A program made the translations under genes and the position numbers. DNA of 41,284 nucleotides, from assembly GCA_000434835.1 (NCBI GenBank), contig FR881474.1:1-41284 (forward strand). The letters are read 5' to 3'. The notes below the pieces were generated by a model. The model was not told the origin of the DNA. It saw only the letters and a program-made list of their open reading frames with translations, and made no database searches. Below are positions 15,805 to 23,485 of this stretch, one piece after another (the first letter of the stretch is position 1; each line of letters opens with the position of its first letter). Origin of the DNA: Clostridium sp. CAG:594 (GTDB lineage: Bacteria > Bacillota_I > Bacilli_A > RF39 > UBA660).

Positions 15805-16374
15805 ATGGCAAGAGTAAAAAATGGTGCTGTAACAAAAGCACGTCGTAAAAAGGTATTAAAACAAGCTAAAGGTTACTTTGGTAGCAAACATAGATTATTC
15901 AAAACTGCAAAAGAACAAGTAATGCATTCATATGTATATGCTTATAGAGATAGAAAGCAAAATAAACGTAACTTCAGAAAATTATGGATAGTACGTATCA
16001 ACGCTGCATGCCGTGAAAACGAAATTAGTTATTCAAAATTCATAAACGGATTATCAAAAGCAGGTGTTGCTATAAACCGTAAAATGCTTTCTGAAATAGC
16101 AATTAACGAACCTAAAACATTCGCAGAATTAGTTAAGGTTGCAAAAGACGCTTTAGAAGGAAAGATGCCTAAGGAAGCAAAAGCAGAAGTTAAAACATCT
16201 AAAAAAGAAGTAAAAGAAGAAAAGAAAGAAACTAAAAAAGCTGCTCCTAAAAAGGAAGAAAGCAGCGATATATCAAAATTAACAGTTGCAGAACTTAAGA
16301 AGATGGCTAAAGAAAAGGGTATCGTAGGGTACACTTCAATGAAAAAGGCTGAATTATTAGAGAAACTAGCATAG
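15805..16374 (+). CDS. rplT: 50S ribosomal protein L20 with C-terminal Rho_N/SAP-like extension
   Basis: A 189-aa protein. Residues 1 to about 117 are ordinary L20: MARVKNGAVTKARRKKVLKQ, KGYFGSKHRLFKTA, YAYRDRKQNKRNFRKLWI, INRKMLSEIA. L20 binds 23S rRNA early in 50S assembly and represses its own operon. Unlike standard L20 (about 118 aa), it continues for about 70 residues: a Lys/Glu/Ala linker (about 120-155), then a helical module (SKLTVAELKKMAKEKG, then GYTSMKKAELLEKLA) resembling the Rho N-terminal or SAP nucleic-acid-binding motif. The ORF is unbroken and ends inside its terminator, so the extension is genuine. RBS AAGGAGGA precedes the ATG. Confidence 0.95.
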   Translation: MARVKNGAVTKARRKKVLKQAKGYFGSKHRLFKTAKEQVMHSYVYAYRDRKQNKRNFRKLWIVRINAACRENEISYSKFINGLSKAGVAINRKMLSEIAINEPKTFAELVKVAKDALEGKMPKEAKAEVKTSKKEVKEEKKETKKAAPKKEESSDISKLTVAELKKMAKEKGIVGYTSMKKAELLEKLA

Positions 16375-16386
16375 TTTCTTTTTTTT
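16361..16386 (+). terminator. Terminator of infC-rpmI-rplT, overlapping the rplT stop
   Basis: AGAAACTA / TAGTTTCT stem, GCA loop, then T run to 16386. The TAG stop of rplT (16372-16374) lies at the start of the 3' arm. Confidence 0.88.
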
Positions 16387-16429
16387 GTATAATGATGTTA
16401 TAATAAAGATATATTATGGTGAGGCTAAT

Positions 16430-16831
16430 ATGGAAAATATTTTTGATGTTTATAATAAATTAAAAAAAATATGTGATGTTTGCTGGGCAGGTGATGAACA
16501 TGATTCCATTTACATATATTCCTGTGATCAAAAATATAGACTTTTTGTATCTAGTGACATATTGTATGTAGAAAAAAGGTATAAAATATTTAAATGGGAA
16601 TATTGGGATTCATTTACACACATACATACTGAATTTTATAAAAGTGATGCTCAATTTTTTAATAAATTGCTAGAATTATGCAATAAAAATAATTTGTTAG
16701 TAGTAAAAAATACAATGGGAATTAATACAATAAAAGTTATTTCAAAAGAAGAATTTAAGACAAAGAAAAGAAGATATAAAAGTAATTTATTTAGAAAGTG
16801 CCATATCATAAACTTTAATTCAGAAAAATAA
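16430..16831 (+). CDS. Hypothetical protein, 133 aa
   Basis: No family recognised. A soluble, aromatic-rich protein with a Cys/Trp segment near the N terminus (ICDVCWAGDEHDS), a beta-rich middle (SIYIYSCDQKYRLFVSSDILYV, aromatic KWEYWDSF) and a basic C terminus (KTKKRRYKSN). ATG at 16430 is set by GGTGAGG 5 nt upstream; the ORF is open back to 16385 but that start has no RBS. A TGTTATAAT extended -10 (16396-16404) sits about 25 nt upstream. No terminator is obvious before holA, which has its own -10. Confidence 0.6.
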   Translation: MENIFDVYNKLKKICDVCWAGDEHDSIYIYSCDQKYRLFVSSDILYVEKRYKIFKWEYWDSFTHIHTEFYKSDAQFFNKLLELCNKNNLLVVKNTMGINTIKVISKEEFKTKKRRYKSNLFRKCHIINFNSEK

Positions 16832-16875
16832 TAAAATATACGATAAAAATGATATAATATTTTTAGGTGGTAAAT

Positions 16876-17811
16876 ATGAATACTTATTTAATATATGGAA
16901 ATGATTACGGTTTAATTAAAAGAGAAATAGATAAAATAACAAATGGCATAATAGATGTTGTAAAGTATGATTTATCAGCTAGTAATGTAAGTGAGGTAAT
17001 AGAAGAAGCATCTTGCATGTCTTTATTTGGCGATAAAAAGGCTGTAATAGGGGAAAATGCATTATTTTTAACGGGTACAAATACAAGTGTTAACCATGAT
17101 ATAGATTACCTAATAAGTTATGTTAATGCTGAAAATCACGATAATATAGTAATTTTAACAGTTGTGCAAGATAAGTTAGATGAAAGAAAAAAGATAGTTA
17201 AACTACTAAAGAAAAACGTAACCGTAATTCATAAAGAATCAATAGATGAAAAAGATTTACCAAAATTTGTTATAAAAGAATTTTTGAATAACGGATATAA
17301 AATAGACTATAAAACAGCCTCTTACTTTGTAGATTACGTGGGTAAAAACGTTGATATATTACTTAGTGAAATAAATAAAATGATTATTTATAAAGATACT
17401 GATAAAGAAATTTTTATAGAAGATATTTTAAACATAAGTAGTAAAGGTTTTAATGATAACGTTTTTGATTTAAGTGATGCAATTATGAAAAAGGACTTTA
17501 AAAAGATTTTTTCTTGCTATAATGATTTAATGATTCTAAAAGAAGAACCAATTAAAATAATTGCACTTTTAGCAAGCCAGTTTACACTTGTATACCAAAG
17601 TAAACTGCTATCTAAAGAAGGCTTTATGAGTAAAGATATTGCAAGCACTTTAAAGGTTCATCCATACCGCGTAAAACTTGCTTTAGAAACTAATTACCCA
17701 GACTTTGAATTAAAAGATATATTAAAAAAACTTCATAATTTAGATTATGAAATCAAAACTGGTAAGGTAGATAAAATAGTTGGTTTAGAAAACTTTCTAT
17801 TACACCTTTAA
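16876..17811 (+). CDS. holA: DNA polymerase III, delta subunit
   Basis: A 311-aa clamp-loader subunit that opens the beta clamp. The N-terminal YLIYGNDYGLIKREID, a central region with LLSEINKMIIY, and the C-terminal LLASQFTLVYQSKLL ... HPYRVKLALE ... YEIKTGKVD block are the HolA pattern; length is close to the usual 340. No Walker A is expected in delta. AGGTGG (16865-16870) sets the ATG at 16876; an in-frame GTG at 16867 is within the RBS. A TGATATAAT extended -10 (16850-16858) lies just upstream. Confidence 0.9.
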   Translation: MNTYLIYGNDYGLIKREIDKITNGIIDVVKYDLSASNVSEVIEEASCMSLFGDKKAVIGENALFLTGTNTSVNHDIDYLISYVNAENHDNIVILTVVQDKLDERKKIVKLLKKNVTVIHKESIDEKDLPKFVIKEFLNNGYKIDYKTASYFVDYVGKNVDILLSEINKMIIYKDTDKEIFIEDILNISSKGFNDNVFDLSDAIMKKDFKKIFSCYNDLMILKEEPIKIIALLASQFTLVYQSKLLSKEGFMSKDIASTLKVHPYRVKLALETNYPDFELKDILKKLHNLDYEIKTGKVDKIVGLENFLLHL

Positions 17812-17868
17812 GTTGAAGTTTTTATATATTTATGATAATATTAACTTATAATCAAGGAGGCTTACTTT

Positions 17869-17970
17869 ATGGATAATTTAACTGAAGAAGAAAAGAAAAG
17901 CGTAATAAAAAAGATAGTTATATCAATAGTATTACTTATTATTGTTATAATAATTGGTATTTTATTATAA
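17869..17970 (+). CDS. Very small membrane protein, 33 aa
   Basis: A short ORF with an excellent RBS (AAGGAGG, 17854-17860, 8 nt from the ATG). It encodes a charged N terminus (MDNLTEEEKKSVIKK) and one membrane helix of Ile, Val and Leu (about residues 16-33) with no tail. A strong terminator follows 2 nt after the stop. The RBS, clean helix and terminator argue for a real gene. Function unknown. Confidence 0.6.
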   Translation: MDNLTEEEKKSVIKKIVISIVLLIIVIIIGILL

Positions 17971-17972
17971 CC

Positions 17973-17999
17973 AAAAAAGACCTAATCTTAGGTCTTTTT
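17973..17999. terminator. Bidirectional terminator between the 33-aa gene and uppP
   Basis: AAAAGACCTA, short loop, TAGGTCTTTT, with A run before and T run after; it serves the plus-strand small gene and the minus-strand uppP. Confidence 0.82.
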
Positions 18000-18813
18000 A
18001 TTTTACAAACAATATAACAAGTATACCTACTATTAAACAATATAAAGCAAAATATCCTAATTTTCCCTTTTTCATTATGTTAATAAACCATTTAGCACTG
18101 AAATAAGTTACGATACAACTTGCTATCATACCAAGTGTGTATGGCATTACAAGTTCACCTATGTTTGAAGTGTTAATTAAATCCTTAACACCTAAAGCCA
18201 TGGTTGCCATGCTAATAGGTAAGTAAAGCATAAACGAGTAATTAACAGCGGTATTTCTTTTAAAATCACGAGTCATTGCACCAACTACCGTTGAACCACT
18301 TCTAGAAATTCCTGGAAATAAAGCTACTACTTGAAATAATCCAACCGTTATAGCATCCATTACCGATAAGTCCTTTTTATCCTTCTTACCCTTAAAATCC
18401 TTTATTAAAAATAAAGCAAGTGCCGTAATTAAAAGAGCAATTCCAACTAGTTTAACATTGTTAGATAACAAATCTATCTTATCTTTAAATATTATTCCGA
18501 AAAGTCCTGCTGGAATGGTTCCTATAACTATTAACCAAGCATACTTATAATTTTCTTTATATTCGTTCTTCTTAGTTTTTAAATAACCAAAAAAGTGTGA
18601 TATTATCTTTATTATTTCTTTTCTATATAAAAATACAATCGCTAAAAAAGAACCAAAGTTAACAACTATTTCAAAATTCATGTCACTAAGCATTTTAAAA
18701 TCAAATAACTTTTTCGCTATTAAAAGATGTCCACTAGACGATATTGGAATAGGCTCAGTAAAACCTTGTAATATACCTAAAAATACGTATTGTAAAACTT
18801 TTATAATGTTCAT
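17998..18813 (-). CDS. uppP: Undecaprenyl-diphosphatase
   Basis: A 271-aa integral membrane phosphatase that recycles undecaprenyl diphosphate to the monophosphate carrier for peptidoglycan synthesis; high levels give bacitracin resistance. Motif 1 is LQGFTEPIPISSSGHL (catalytic Glu and SSSGH) near residue 15, and motif 2 is FPGISRSGST near residue 165. About eight hydrophobic helices are visible. RBS AGGAGG (complement of about 18820-18825) precedes the ATG. It is a monocistronic minus-strand gene and evidence of a cell wall. Confidence 0.95.
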   Translation of the reverse strand: MNIIKVLQYVFLGILQGFTEPIPISSSGHLLIAKKLFDFKMLSDMNFEIVVNFGSFLAIVFLYRKEIIKIISHFFGYLKTKKNEYKENYKYAWLIVIGTIPAGLFGIIFKDKIDLLSNNVKLVGIALLITALALFLIKDFKGKKDKKDLSVMDAITVGLFQVVALFPGISRSGSTVVGAMTRDFKRNTAVNYSFMLYLPISMATMALGVKDLINTSNIGELVMPYTLGMIASCIVTYFSAKWFINIMKKGKLGYFALYCLIVGILVILFVK

Positions 18814-18888
18814 TATATCCTCCTATTTATCTATTACATTATATACTAATTTTGACTTAAAATAAATATTATTTAATAGGTGATTAAA

Positions 18889-19110
18889 ATAACTTTAAAG
18901 ATTTTTTTATTTATAACAGGTTTTGGACTTATGGTACTTGGTTTTTCGACAATGATTTTATACATAAATTTATTTGCTTTTGGGTATAATTTTAAAGAAT
19001 ACATAAGCTATATAGTTAAATTACCTGAGTTTTACTACCTTTTGGTAGGATTCATACTCATTAATTTATCTATTTTAAATAAAGGAGAAAAAAATGAAAA
19101 ACATTTATGA
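18889..19110 (+). CDS. Small two-helix membrane protein (possible ATA start)
   Basis: About 73 aa with two hydrophobic helices: one N-terminal (residues about 3-28, IFLFITGFGLMVLGF) and one C-terminal (about 50-68), then a basic tail (NKGEKNEKHL). No family recognised. The only Shine-Dalgarno is AGGTGAT (18878-18884). A GTG at 18880 overlaps it, whereas ATA at 18889 sits 8 nt after AGG, the same spacing as in five other genes of this window, so ATA is the favoured start. The start of the DUF3603-like gene overlaps its end by 17 nt, so they are coupled. Confidence 0.5.
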   Translation: MTLKIFLFITGFGLMVLGFSTMILYINLFAFGYNFKEYISYIVKLPEFYYLLVGFILINLSILNKGEKNEKHL

Positions 19111-19726
19111 TATTTTAGTTAATTTTAAAAAAATTCCATATGAATTTTATGAGTGGAATAAAGAAGATGACGTAAAACACGTAAAAAAAATGCCCTCTAT
19201 AAAAGTTAGTGATAGCACGCTTTATGACATTTTTTATAATGATGCCGTAGTTTCAAAAAACTTTTTAGATCAAATAAAAGATAAAACAGAAATCTTTTTT
19301 GGAAGAACTGTAAAAAAAGTTAAATACGCTTGTGTAATTTATAACGATGATGTGGCACTTTCAATTTTGCTTAACGATAATGGAGAGATAATAGGGAAAA
19401 GTAAGCTTTTATTTGATGAGGAAGAGGACGTTTTAAAAGAAGATGTACCTTTAAAAGAAATAGATTATAACATTATTAAAAAATCAAAAAAAATAAGCGG
19501 TCTTACAAGGCGTGAGGCAAAAATAGTTTTACTTTTATCAAAATATTTAGACAAAATACACGAAAGCAAAAAAAATGATGAAATAAAATACATGTATTTT
19601 GAGTGTTTTAATAAGGTGGAAGAAGATAATGAAAAAGCTTATAAAAACTTAAAAAATGAGGTTCTAAAAGCTAATTTAAACGTGATAGAAACACTAAAAA
19701 CATTAATCAAAGTTTTAAAAAATTAG
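19094..19726 (+). CDS. DUF3603-like (YjbA-type) protein of unknown function
   Basis: A 210-aa soluble, Lys/Asp-rich protein. The N-terminal part (YEFYEWNKEDDVKHVKK..P..KV, then VKYACVIYNDD, then GKSKLLFDEEEDVL) follows the order of conserved positions I recall in Bacillus YjbA (DUF3603), with a longer helical C terminus (TRREAKIVLLLSKYLD ... LKNEVLKANLNVIETLK). No catalytic motif is seen. RBS AAAGGAG precedes the ATG inside the upstream membrane-protein gene. The DUF3603 link is recalled from memory and not a search result. Confidence 0.6.
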   Translation: MKNIYDILVNFKKIPYEFYEWNKEDDVKHVKKMPSIKVSDSTLYDIFYNDAVVSKNFLDQIKDKTEIFFGRTVKKVKYACVIYNDDVALSILLNDNGEIIGKSKLLFDEEEDVLKEDVPLKEIDYNIIKKSKKISGLTRREAKIVLLLSKYLDKIHESKKNDEIKYMYFECFNKVEEDNEKAYKNLKNEVLKANLNVIETLKTLIKVLKN

Positions 19727-19777
19727 TATAAAAATAATTTTATATGCCAAGTTAATACCAGAAGGAGGAAAAAATAG

Positions 19778-20326
19778 ATGAAAAATGGTATTAAAACGGT
19801 ATTAGTAGTTTTATGTGCATTATTACTTTTTACTGGATGCAGTTGTGCAATTAACGATAACAAGCCAGACAAAGCAGTAGAAACATTCTTTGAAAAATAT
19901 AGAGCTAAAGACGATAACATAATAACTCAATTAAAAGAAACAATAGAAAACGAAGATTTAACAAATGACCAAAAAATGAAGTATCAAAAGCTAATGGAAA
20001 AACAATACGACCAGTTCGCTTACGTAATAAAAGATACTAAGGTAAAAGACGACACTGCAACGGTAACTACTGAAGTTACGGTACTTAATTATCGCAGTGC
20101 AATTTTAAAAGCTGAAGAAGAATTAAAAAACAATCCAGAAAAATTTAATGACCAAGATGGTAAATTCTCTGAAGAAAAATATATGGATTATAAAATAGAA
20201 AAAATGCAAGACGTAAAAGATACAACAACTCATACTATAGATCTTTCTTTAACTAAGAAAGCTGGAATATGGACCGTAGATGAATTATCAAGCGATGATA
20301 TATCTAAATTACACGGATTATACTAA
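19778..20326 (+). CDS. Putative lipoprotein
   Basis: A 182-aa exported lipoprotein. The signal peptide has a basic start (MKNGIK), a hydrophobic core (TVLVVLCALLLF) and a lipobox LFTGC with Cys at about residue 21; the mature part begins CSCAINDNKPDKAVE. A helical region with YRAKDDN, then a beta-rich domain (VKDDTATVTTEVTVLNY, TIDLSLTKKAGIWTVDEL) resemble the NTF2-like DUF4878/DUF5105 lipoproteins of Firmicutes. Function unknown. RBS AGGAGG precedes the ATG. A terminator follows directly. Confidence 0.75.
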   Translation: MKNGIKTVLVVLCALLLFTGCSCAINDNKPDKAVETFFEKYRAKDDNIITQLKETIENEDLTNDQKMKYQKLMEKQYDQFAYVIKDTKVKDDTATVTTEVTVLNYRSAILKAEEELKNNPEKFNDQDGKFSEEKYMDYKIEKMQDVKDTTTHTIDLSLTKKAGIWTVDELSSDDISKLHGLY

Positions 20327-20357
20327 AATTAAGAGCAAAAAGTTCTTAATTTTTTTT
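20325..20357 (+). terminator. Terminator of the lipoprotein gene
   Basis: AAAATTAAGA / TCTTAATTTT stem with a 9-nt loop, then a T run; it begins at the lipoprotein stop codon. Confidence 0.82.
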
Positions 20358-20367
20358 AATAATTTTA

Positions 20368-20410
20368 TTAGCACTAACATCTTGACAGTGCTAATGGTTG
20401 GTACTATAAT
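20368..20410 (+). promoter_or_regulatory. CIRCE element overlapping the htpG promoter
   Basis: TTAGCACTA-N9-CAGTGCTAA (20368-20394) matches CIRCE, the HrcA operator TTAGCACTC-N9-GAGTGCTAA, in all but the innermost base of each arm. The promoter is TTGACA (20382-20387), 17-bp spacer, TATAAT (20405-20410); the -35 lies inside the element, so HrcA binding would block RNA polymerase. CIRCE normally controls groESL and hrcA-grpE-dnaKJ. Confidence 0.9.
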
Positions 20411-20446
20411 TTAATTGTGATTTAAATAAACAAGGAGATGACTAAT

Positions 20447-22303
20447 ATGTCTAAAAGACAATTTAAAGCAGAATCAAAAAAATTATTAGATTTAATGATT
20501 AATTCAATTTATACTAATAAAGAAATATTCTTAAGGGAACTTATTTCAAATGCTTCTGACGCATTAGATAAGTTATACTATGAATCATTAACAAACAAAA
20601 AATTAAAGGTTGATAAGAAAAAATTATTCGTAAAACTTAAAATAGACAAAGAAAAAAGATTACTTACTATAGAAGATAATGGTATTGGTATGACAGAAAG
20701 CGAGTTATCAGAAAATTTAGGTACCATTGCAAAAAGCGGTTCTTTAGCATTTAAAGAAGGCTTAACTAAAGAAGATAAGATAAACATAATAGGACAATTC
20801 GGTGTAGGATTTTATTCAAGCTTTATGGTTGCTGATAAAGTATGCGTAGAAAGTAAAAAAACAGGCTGTGATGCTTATAAGTGGGTATCTAAGGGTGCTA
20901 GTGGATACGAAATAGAAAAAATAGATAAAAGTGATGTAGGAACAAAAATAACACTTCATATAAAAGAAAATACCGAAGGTGAAAACTACGACGAATTCCT
21001 AGAAGAATTCAAGATTCAAGCACTTATAAAAAAATACTCAGATTACGTAACTTATCCAATAAAAATGGAAACAAAAGATGAAAAAACAGGTAAAGAAACG
21101 TTAACTGATCCAATAAATAGCATGATTCCTTTATGGAAGAAAAACAAAAACAAAATAAAAGAAGAAGAATACTTTAACTTCTATCAAGATAAATTTTTGG
21201 ATTATACAAAGCCACTTAAGGTAATTCATACTAAAGCTGAAGGTTTAATTAGTTATGACGCACTTATGTTCATACCACAAAACCCACCATACGACTTTTA
21301 CACAAAAGACTATAAAAAAGGACTAGAACTTTATTCGAACGGAGTTTTAATAATGGAAAAATGCGAAGACTTACTTCCAGATTATTTAAACTTTGTAAAA
21401 GGTGTTGTAGATTCTCCAGATTTATCACTTAACATATCAAGAGAAATGCTTCAGCAAAACAGACAATTAAAAGTTATTGCAAAAACAATTGAAAAGAAAG
21501 TTTTAAAAGAACTTTCCCTAATGCTTGAAAATGAAAGAGATAAATACGAAGAATTCTTTAAAACATTTGGTGTCAATATAAAATATGGCATTTATGATAA
21601 TTATGGTGCTAAAAAAGATGAACTAAAAGAACTTGTAATTTTCTATTCATCAAAGGAAAAGAAGAACATAACATTAAAAGAATACGTAAATAAGATGGAT
21701 AAAGAAGATGATGCAATTTACTATGCATGCGGTGAGACTATAAGTAAAATAGATATGATGCCACAAGTAGAAAGCTTAAAAGATAAAAATAAGGAAGTAT
21801 TATATTTAACAGATTACGTTGATGAATTCGTACTTAAAATGCTTGGTAAATACGAAGACAAAAAGTTTGTTAACGTAGCATCAAATGATTTTGATTTATC
21901 GAGTGAAGAAGAAAAAGAAGCTCTAAAAAAGAAAAACGAGGAAGACAAAGAGATGTTTTCATTTATGAAGGAATCTTTAAACGATGAAGTTACACAAATA
22001 AGATACACAAATAAATTAAAAAAACATCCACTTTGCTTAACAAGTGATGGTGAAGTTACCGTAGAAATGCAAAAAGTAATTAATGCAATGCCAACAGATG
22101 AACATGTAAATGCTAAATTAGTTCTTGAAATAAATGAGGAACATGATATTGCTAAAAAGATAAAAGAATTATACAAAACAGATAAAGAAATGCTAAAAAA
22201 ATACACTAAAATTTTATATGATGAGGCAAGATTAATTGAAGGACTTCCGGTTTCTAATCCAACAGAGTTAAGTTCTTTAGTCTGTGAACTATTATCTAAA
22301 TAA
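20447..22303 (+). CDS. htpG: Molecular chaperone HtpG (Hsp90)
   Basis: A 618-aa ATP-dependent chaperone. The N-terminal GHKL ATPase shows ELISNASDALDK (Asn for Mg2+), DNGIGMTESEL, and GQFGVGFYSSFMVAD (lid). The middle domain has the catalytic-Arg region NISREMLQQNR, and the C-terminal dimerisation domain follows. Full length and unbroken. ATG at 20447 is chosen because GGAG (20434-20437) lies 9 nt upstream; an in-frame ATG at 20438 abuts that RBS. It is transcribed alone from the CIRCE promoter and closed by a terminator, so it should respond to protein-folding stress through HrcA, unlike HrcA-independent B. subtilis htpG. Confidence 0.95.
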   Translation: MSKRQFKAESKKLLDLMINSIYTNKEIFLRELISNASDALDKLYYESLTNKKLKVDKKKLFVKLKIDKEKRLLTIEDNGIGMTESELSENLGTIAKSGSLAFKEGLTKEDKINIIGQFGVGFYSSFMVADKVCVESKKTGCDAYKWVSKGASGYEIEKIDKSDVGTKITLHIKENTEGENYDEFLEEFKIQALIKKYSDYVTYPIKMETKDEKTGKETLTDPINSMIPLWKKNKNKIKEEEYFNFYQDKFLDYTKPLKVIHTKAEGLISYDALMFIPQNPPYDFYTKDYKKGLELYSNGVLIMEKCEDLLPDYLNFVKGVVDSPDLSLNISREMLQQNRQLKVIAKTIEKKVLKELSLMLENERDKYEEFFKTFGVNIKYGIYDNYGAKKDELKELVIFYSSKEKKNITLKEYVNKMDKEDDAIYYACGETISKIDMMPQVESLKDKNKEVLYLTDYVDEFVLKMLGKYEDKKFVNVASNDFDLSSEEEKEALKKKNEEDKEMFSFMKESLNDEVTQIRYTNKLKKHPLCLTSDGEVTVEMQKVINAMPTDEHVNAKLVLEINEEHDIAKKIKELYKTDKEMLKKYTKILYDEARLIEGLPVSNPTELSSLVCELLSK

Positions 22304-22306
22304 TAT

Positions 22307-22336
22307 AAAAAATACTTCAAAAGAAGTATTTTTTTT
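22307..22336 (+). terminator. Terminator of htpG
   Basis: AAAAAATACTTC, AAAA loop, GAAGTATTTTTT and a further T run. Confidence 0.9.
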
Positions 22337-22371
22337 AAATTCCAATTCATACAATTACATAGGTGATGAAA

Positions 22372-23379
22372 TTGAAGAAAATACTTTTATTAATAACAGT
22401 TTTATTGTTACTTCCGGTAAAAATAAACGCTTATAGTCTAGGAGAATCAGCCGTACTTATGGAACAAGATACAAAAAGAGTGCTTATTTCAAAAAACATG
22501 AATAAGAAAAAACTAATTGCTTCAACTACAAAAATAATGACCGGAATAATTGCAGTAGAATCGGGAAAATTAAACAAAACCGTAACCGTAACTGATAAGG
22601 TGTTAGAATCATACGGTTCAAACATATACCTAAGTATCGGTGAAAAAATGAAACTTAAAGACATGGTTTATGGCCTTATGATGCAAAGTGGTAATGATGC
22701 TGCTCTTATGATTGCAGATTATCTTGGCGGAGAAGAAAAATTCGTTAAAATGATGAACAAAAAGGCAAAACAAATCGGTATGAAAAACACCACGTTTTCT
22801 AATCCACACGGGTTAGATGAAAAAACAAAAAACTATTCAACCGCATACGATATGGCTCTTTTAATGCGCTACGCAAATTCCGATCCTACATTTAGGAAAA
22901 TTACTGGCTGTAAAAAACATACCGTTAAAACAGACGAAAAAACATATGTTTGGACTAATAAAAATAAACTTTTATACACGTATAAATATACAACAGGTGG
23001 AAAAACCGGATACACCGATAGAGCAAGAAGAACTCTAGTTACATCAGCAAGCAATGGGAATTTAGATTTGATAGTAGTAACCTTAAACGATCCAAATGAT
23101 TTTAAAAATCACAAAGAGTTATATGAATATGCATTTAAAAGTTACTCTATGGAAAAAATTTTTGATCGAAACAAAATTAATCTTCCTAACAAAAAAATAT
23201 ACGCAAAAGACGATTACTATTACCCAATAACAAAAGAAGAAAAAGATTTAATAAACATAAACTACAAAATAAAAGATAAGAAAAAATACAAAGATGGTGA
23301 AATGGTAGGATACGCAATAATTAACCTTGGCGCAAAAACAGTGCATAAAGAAAAACTGTATATTAAAGTAAAGAAATAA
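22372..23379 (+). CDS. dacA: D-alanyl-D-alanine carboxypeptidase, S11/PBP5 type (TTG start)
   Basis: A 335-aa exported penicillin-binding protein that trims the terminal D-Ala of peptidoglycan. Signal peptide: basic start, LLLITVLLLLPV core, cleavage probably after INA. Active-site motifs are STTK (SxxK, catalytic Ser), SGN (SxN, in MMQSGNDAAL) and KTG (GGKTGYT). A short C-terminal beta domain follows; no clear membrane-anchoring amphipathic helix is seen. AGGTGAT (22361-22367) lies 8 nt before TTG at 22372, the layout seen for other TTG-start genes here; ATG at 22366 is only 2 nt from AGG but remains possible. Confidence 0.88.
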   Translation: MKKILLLITVLLLLPVKINAYSLGESAVLMEQDTKRVLISKNMNKKKLIASTTKIMTGIIAVESGKLNKTVTVTDKVLESYGSNIYLSIGEKMKLKDMVYGLMMQSGNDAALMIADYLGGEEKFVKMMNKKAKQIGMKNTTFSNPHGLDEKTKNYSTAYDMALLMRYANSDPTFRKITGCKKHTVKTDEKTYVWTNKNKLLYTYKYTTGGKTGYTDRARRTLVTSASNGNLDLIVVTLNDPNDFKNHKELYEYAFKSYSMEKIFDRNKINLPNKKIYAKDDYYYPITKEEKDLININYKIKDKKKYKDGEMVGYAIINLGAKTVHKEKLYIKVKK

Positions 23380-23398
23380 ATTATAAAACTTATTTACC

Positions 23399-23427
23399 TT
23401 GACTATGAGCTTTTAAAATATTAAAAT
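23399..23427 (+). promoter_or_regulatory. Possible rny promoter
   Basis: TTGACT (23399-23404), 17-bp spacer, TAAAAT (23422-23427), about 60 nt before the rny start. Confidence 0.4.
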
Positions 23428-23485
23428 AGAATTGTATAAGTAGAGATATTTATGCAGATGTAAAATAAATAATGTGGAGGTAAAT

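Noticed and set aside
21814..22350. Minus-strand ORF of 178 aa opposite the end of htpG
   Set aside because: A low-complexity Ser/Phe/Leu shadow that runs through the htpG terminator; htpG itself is full length and conserved.
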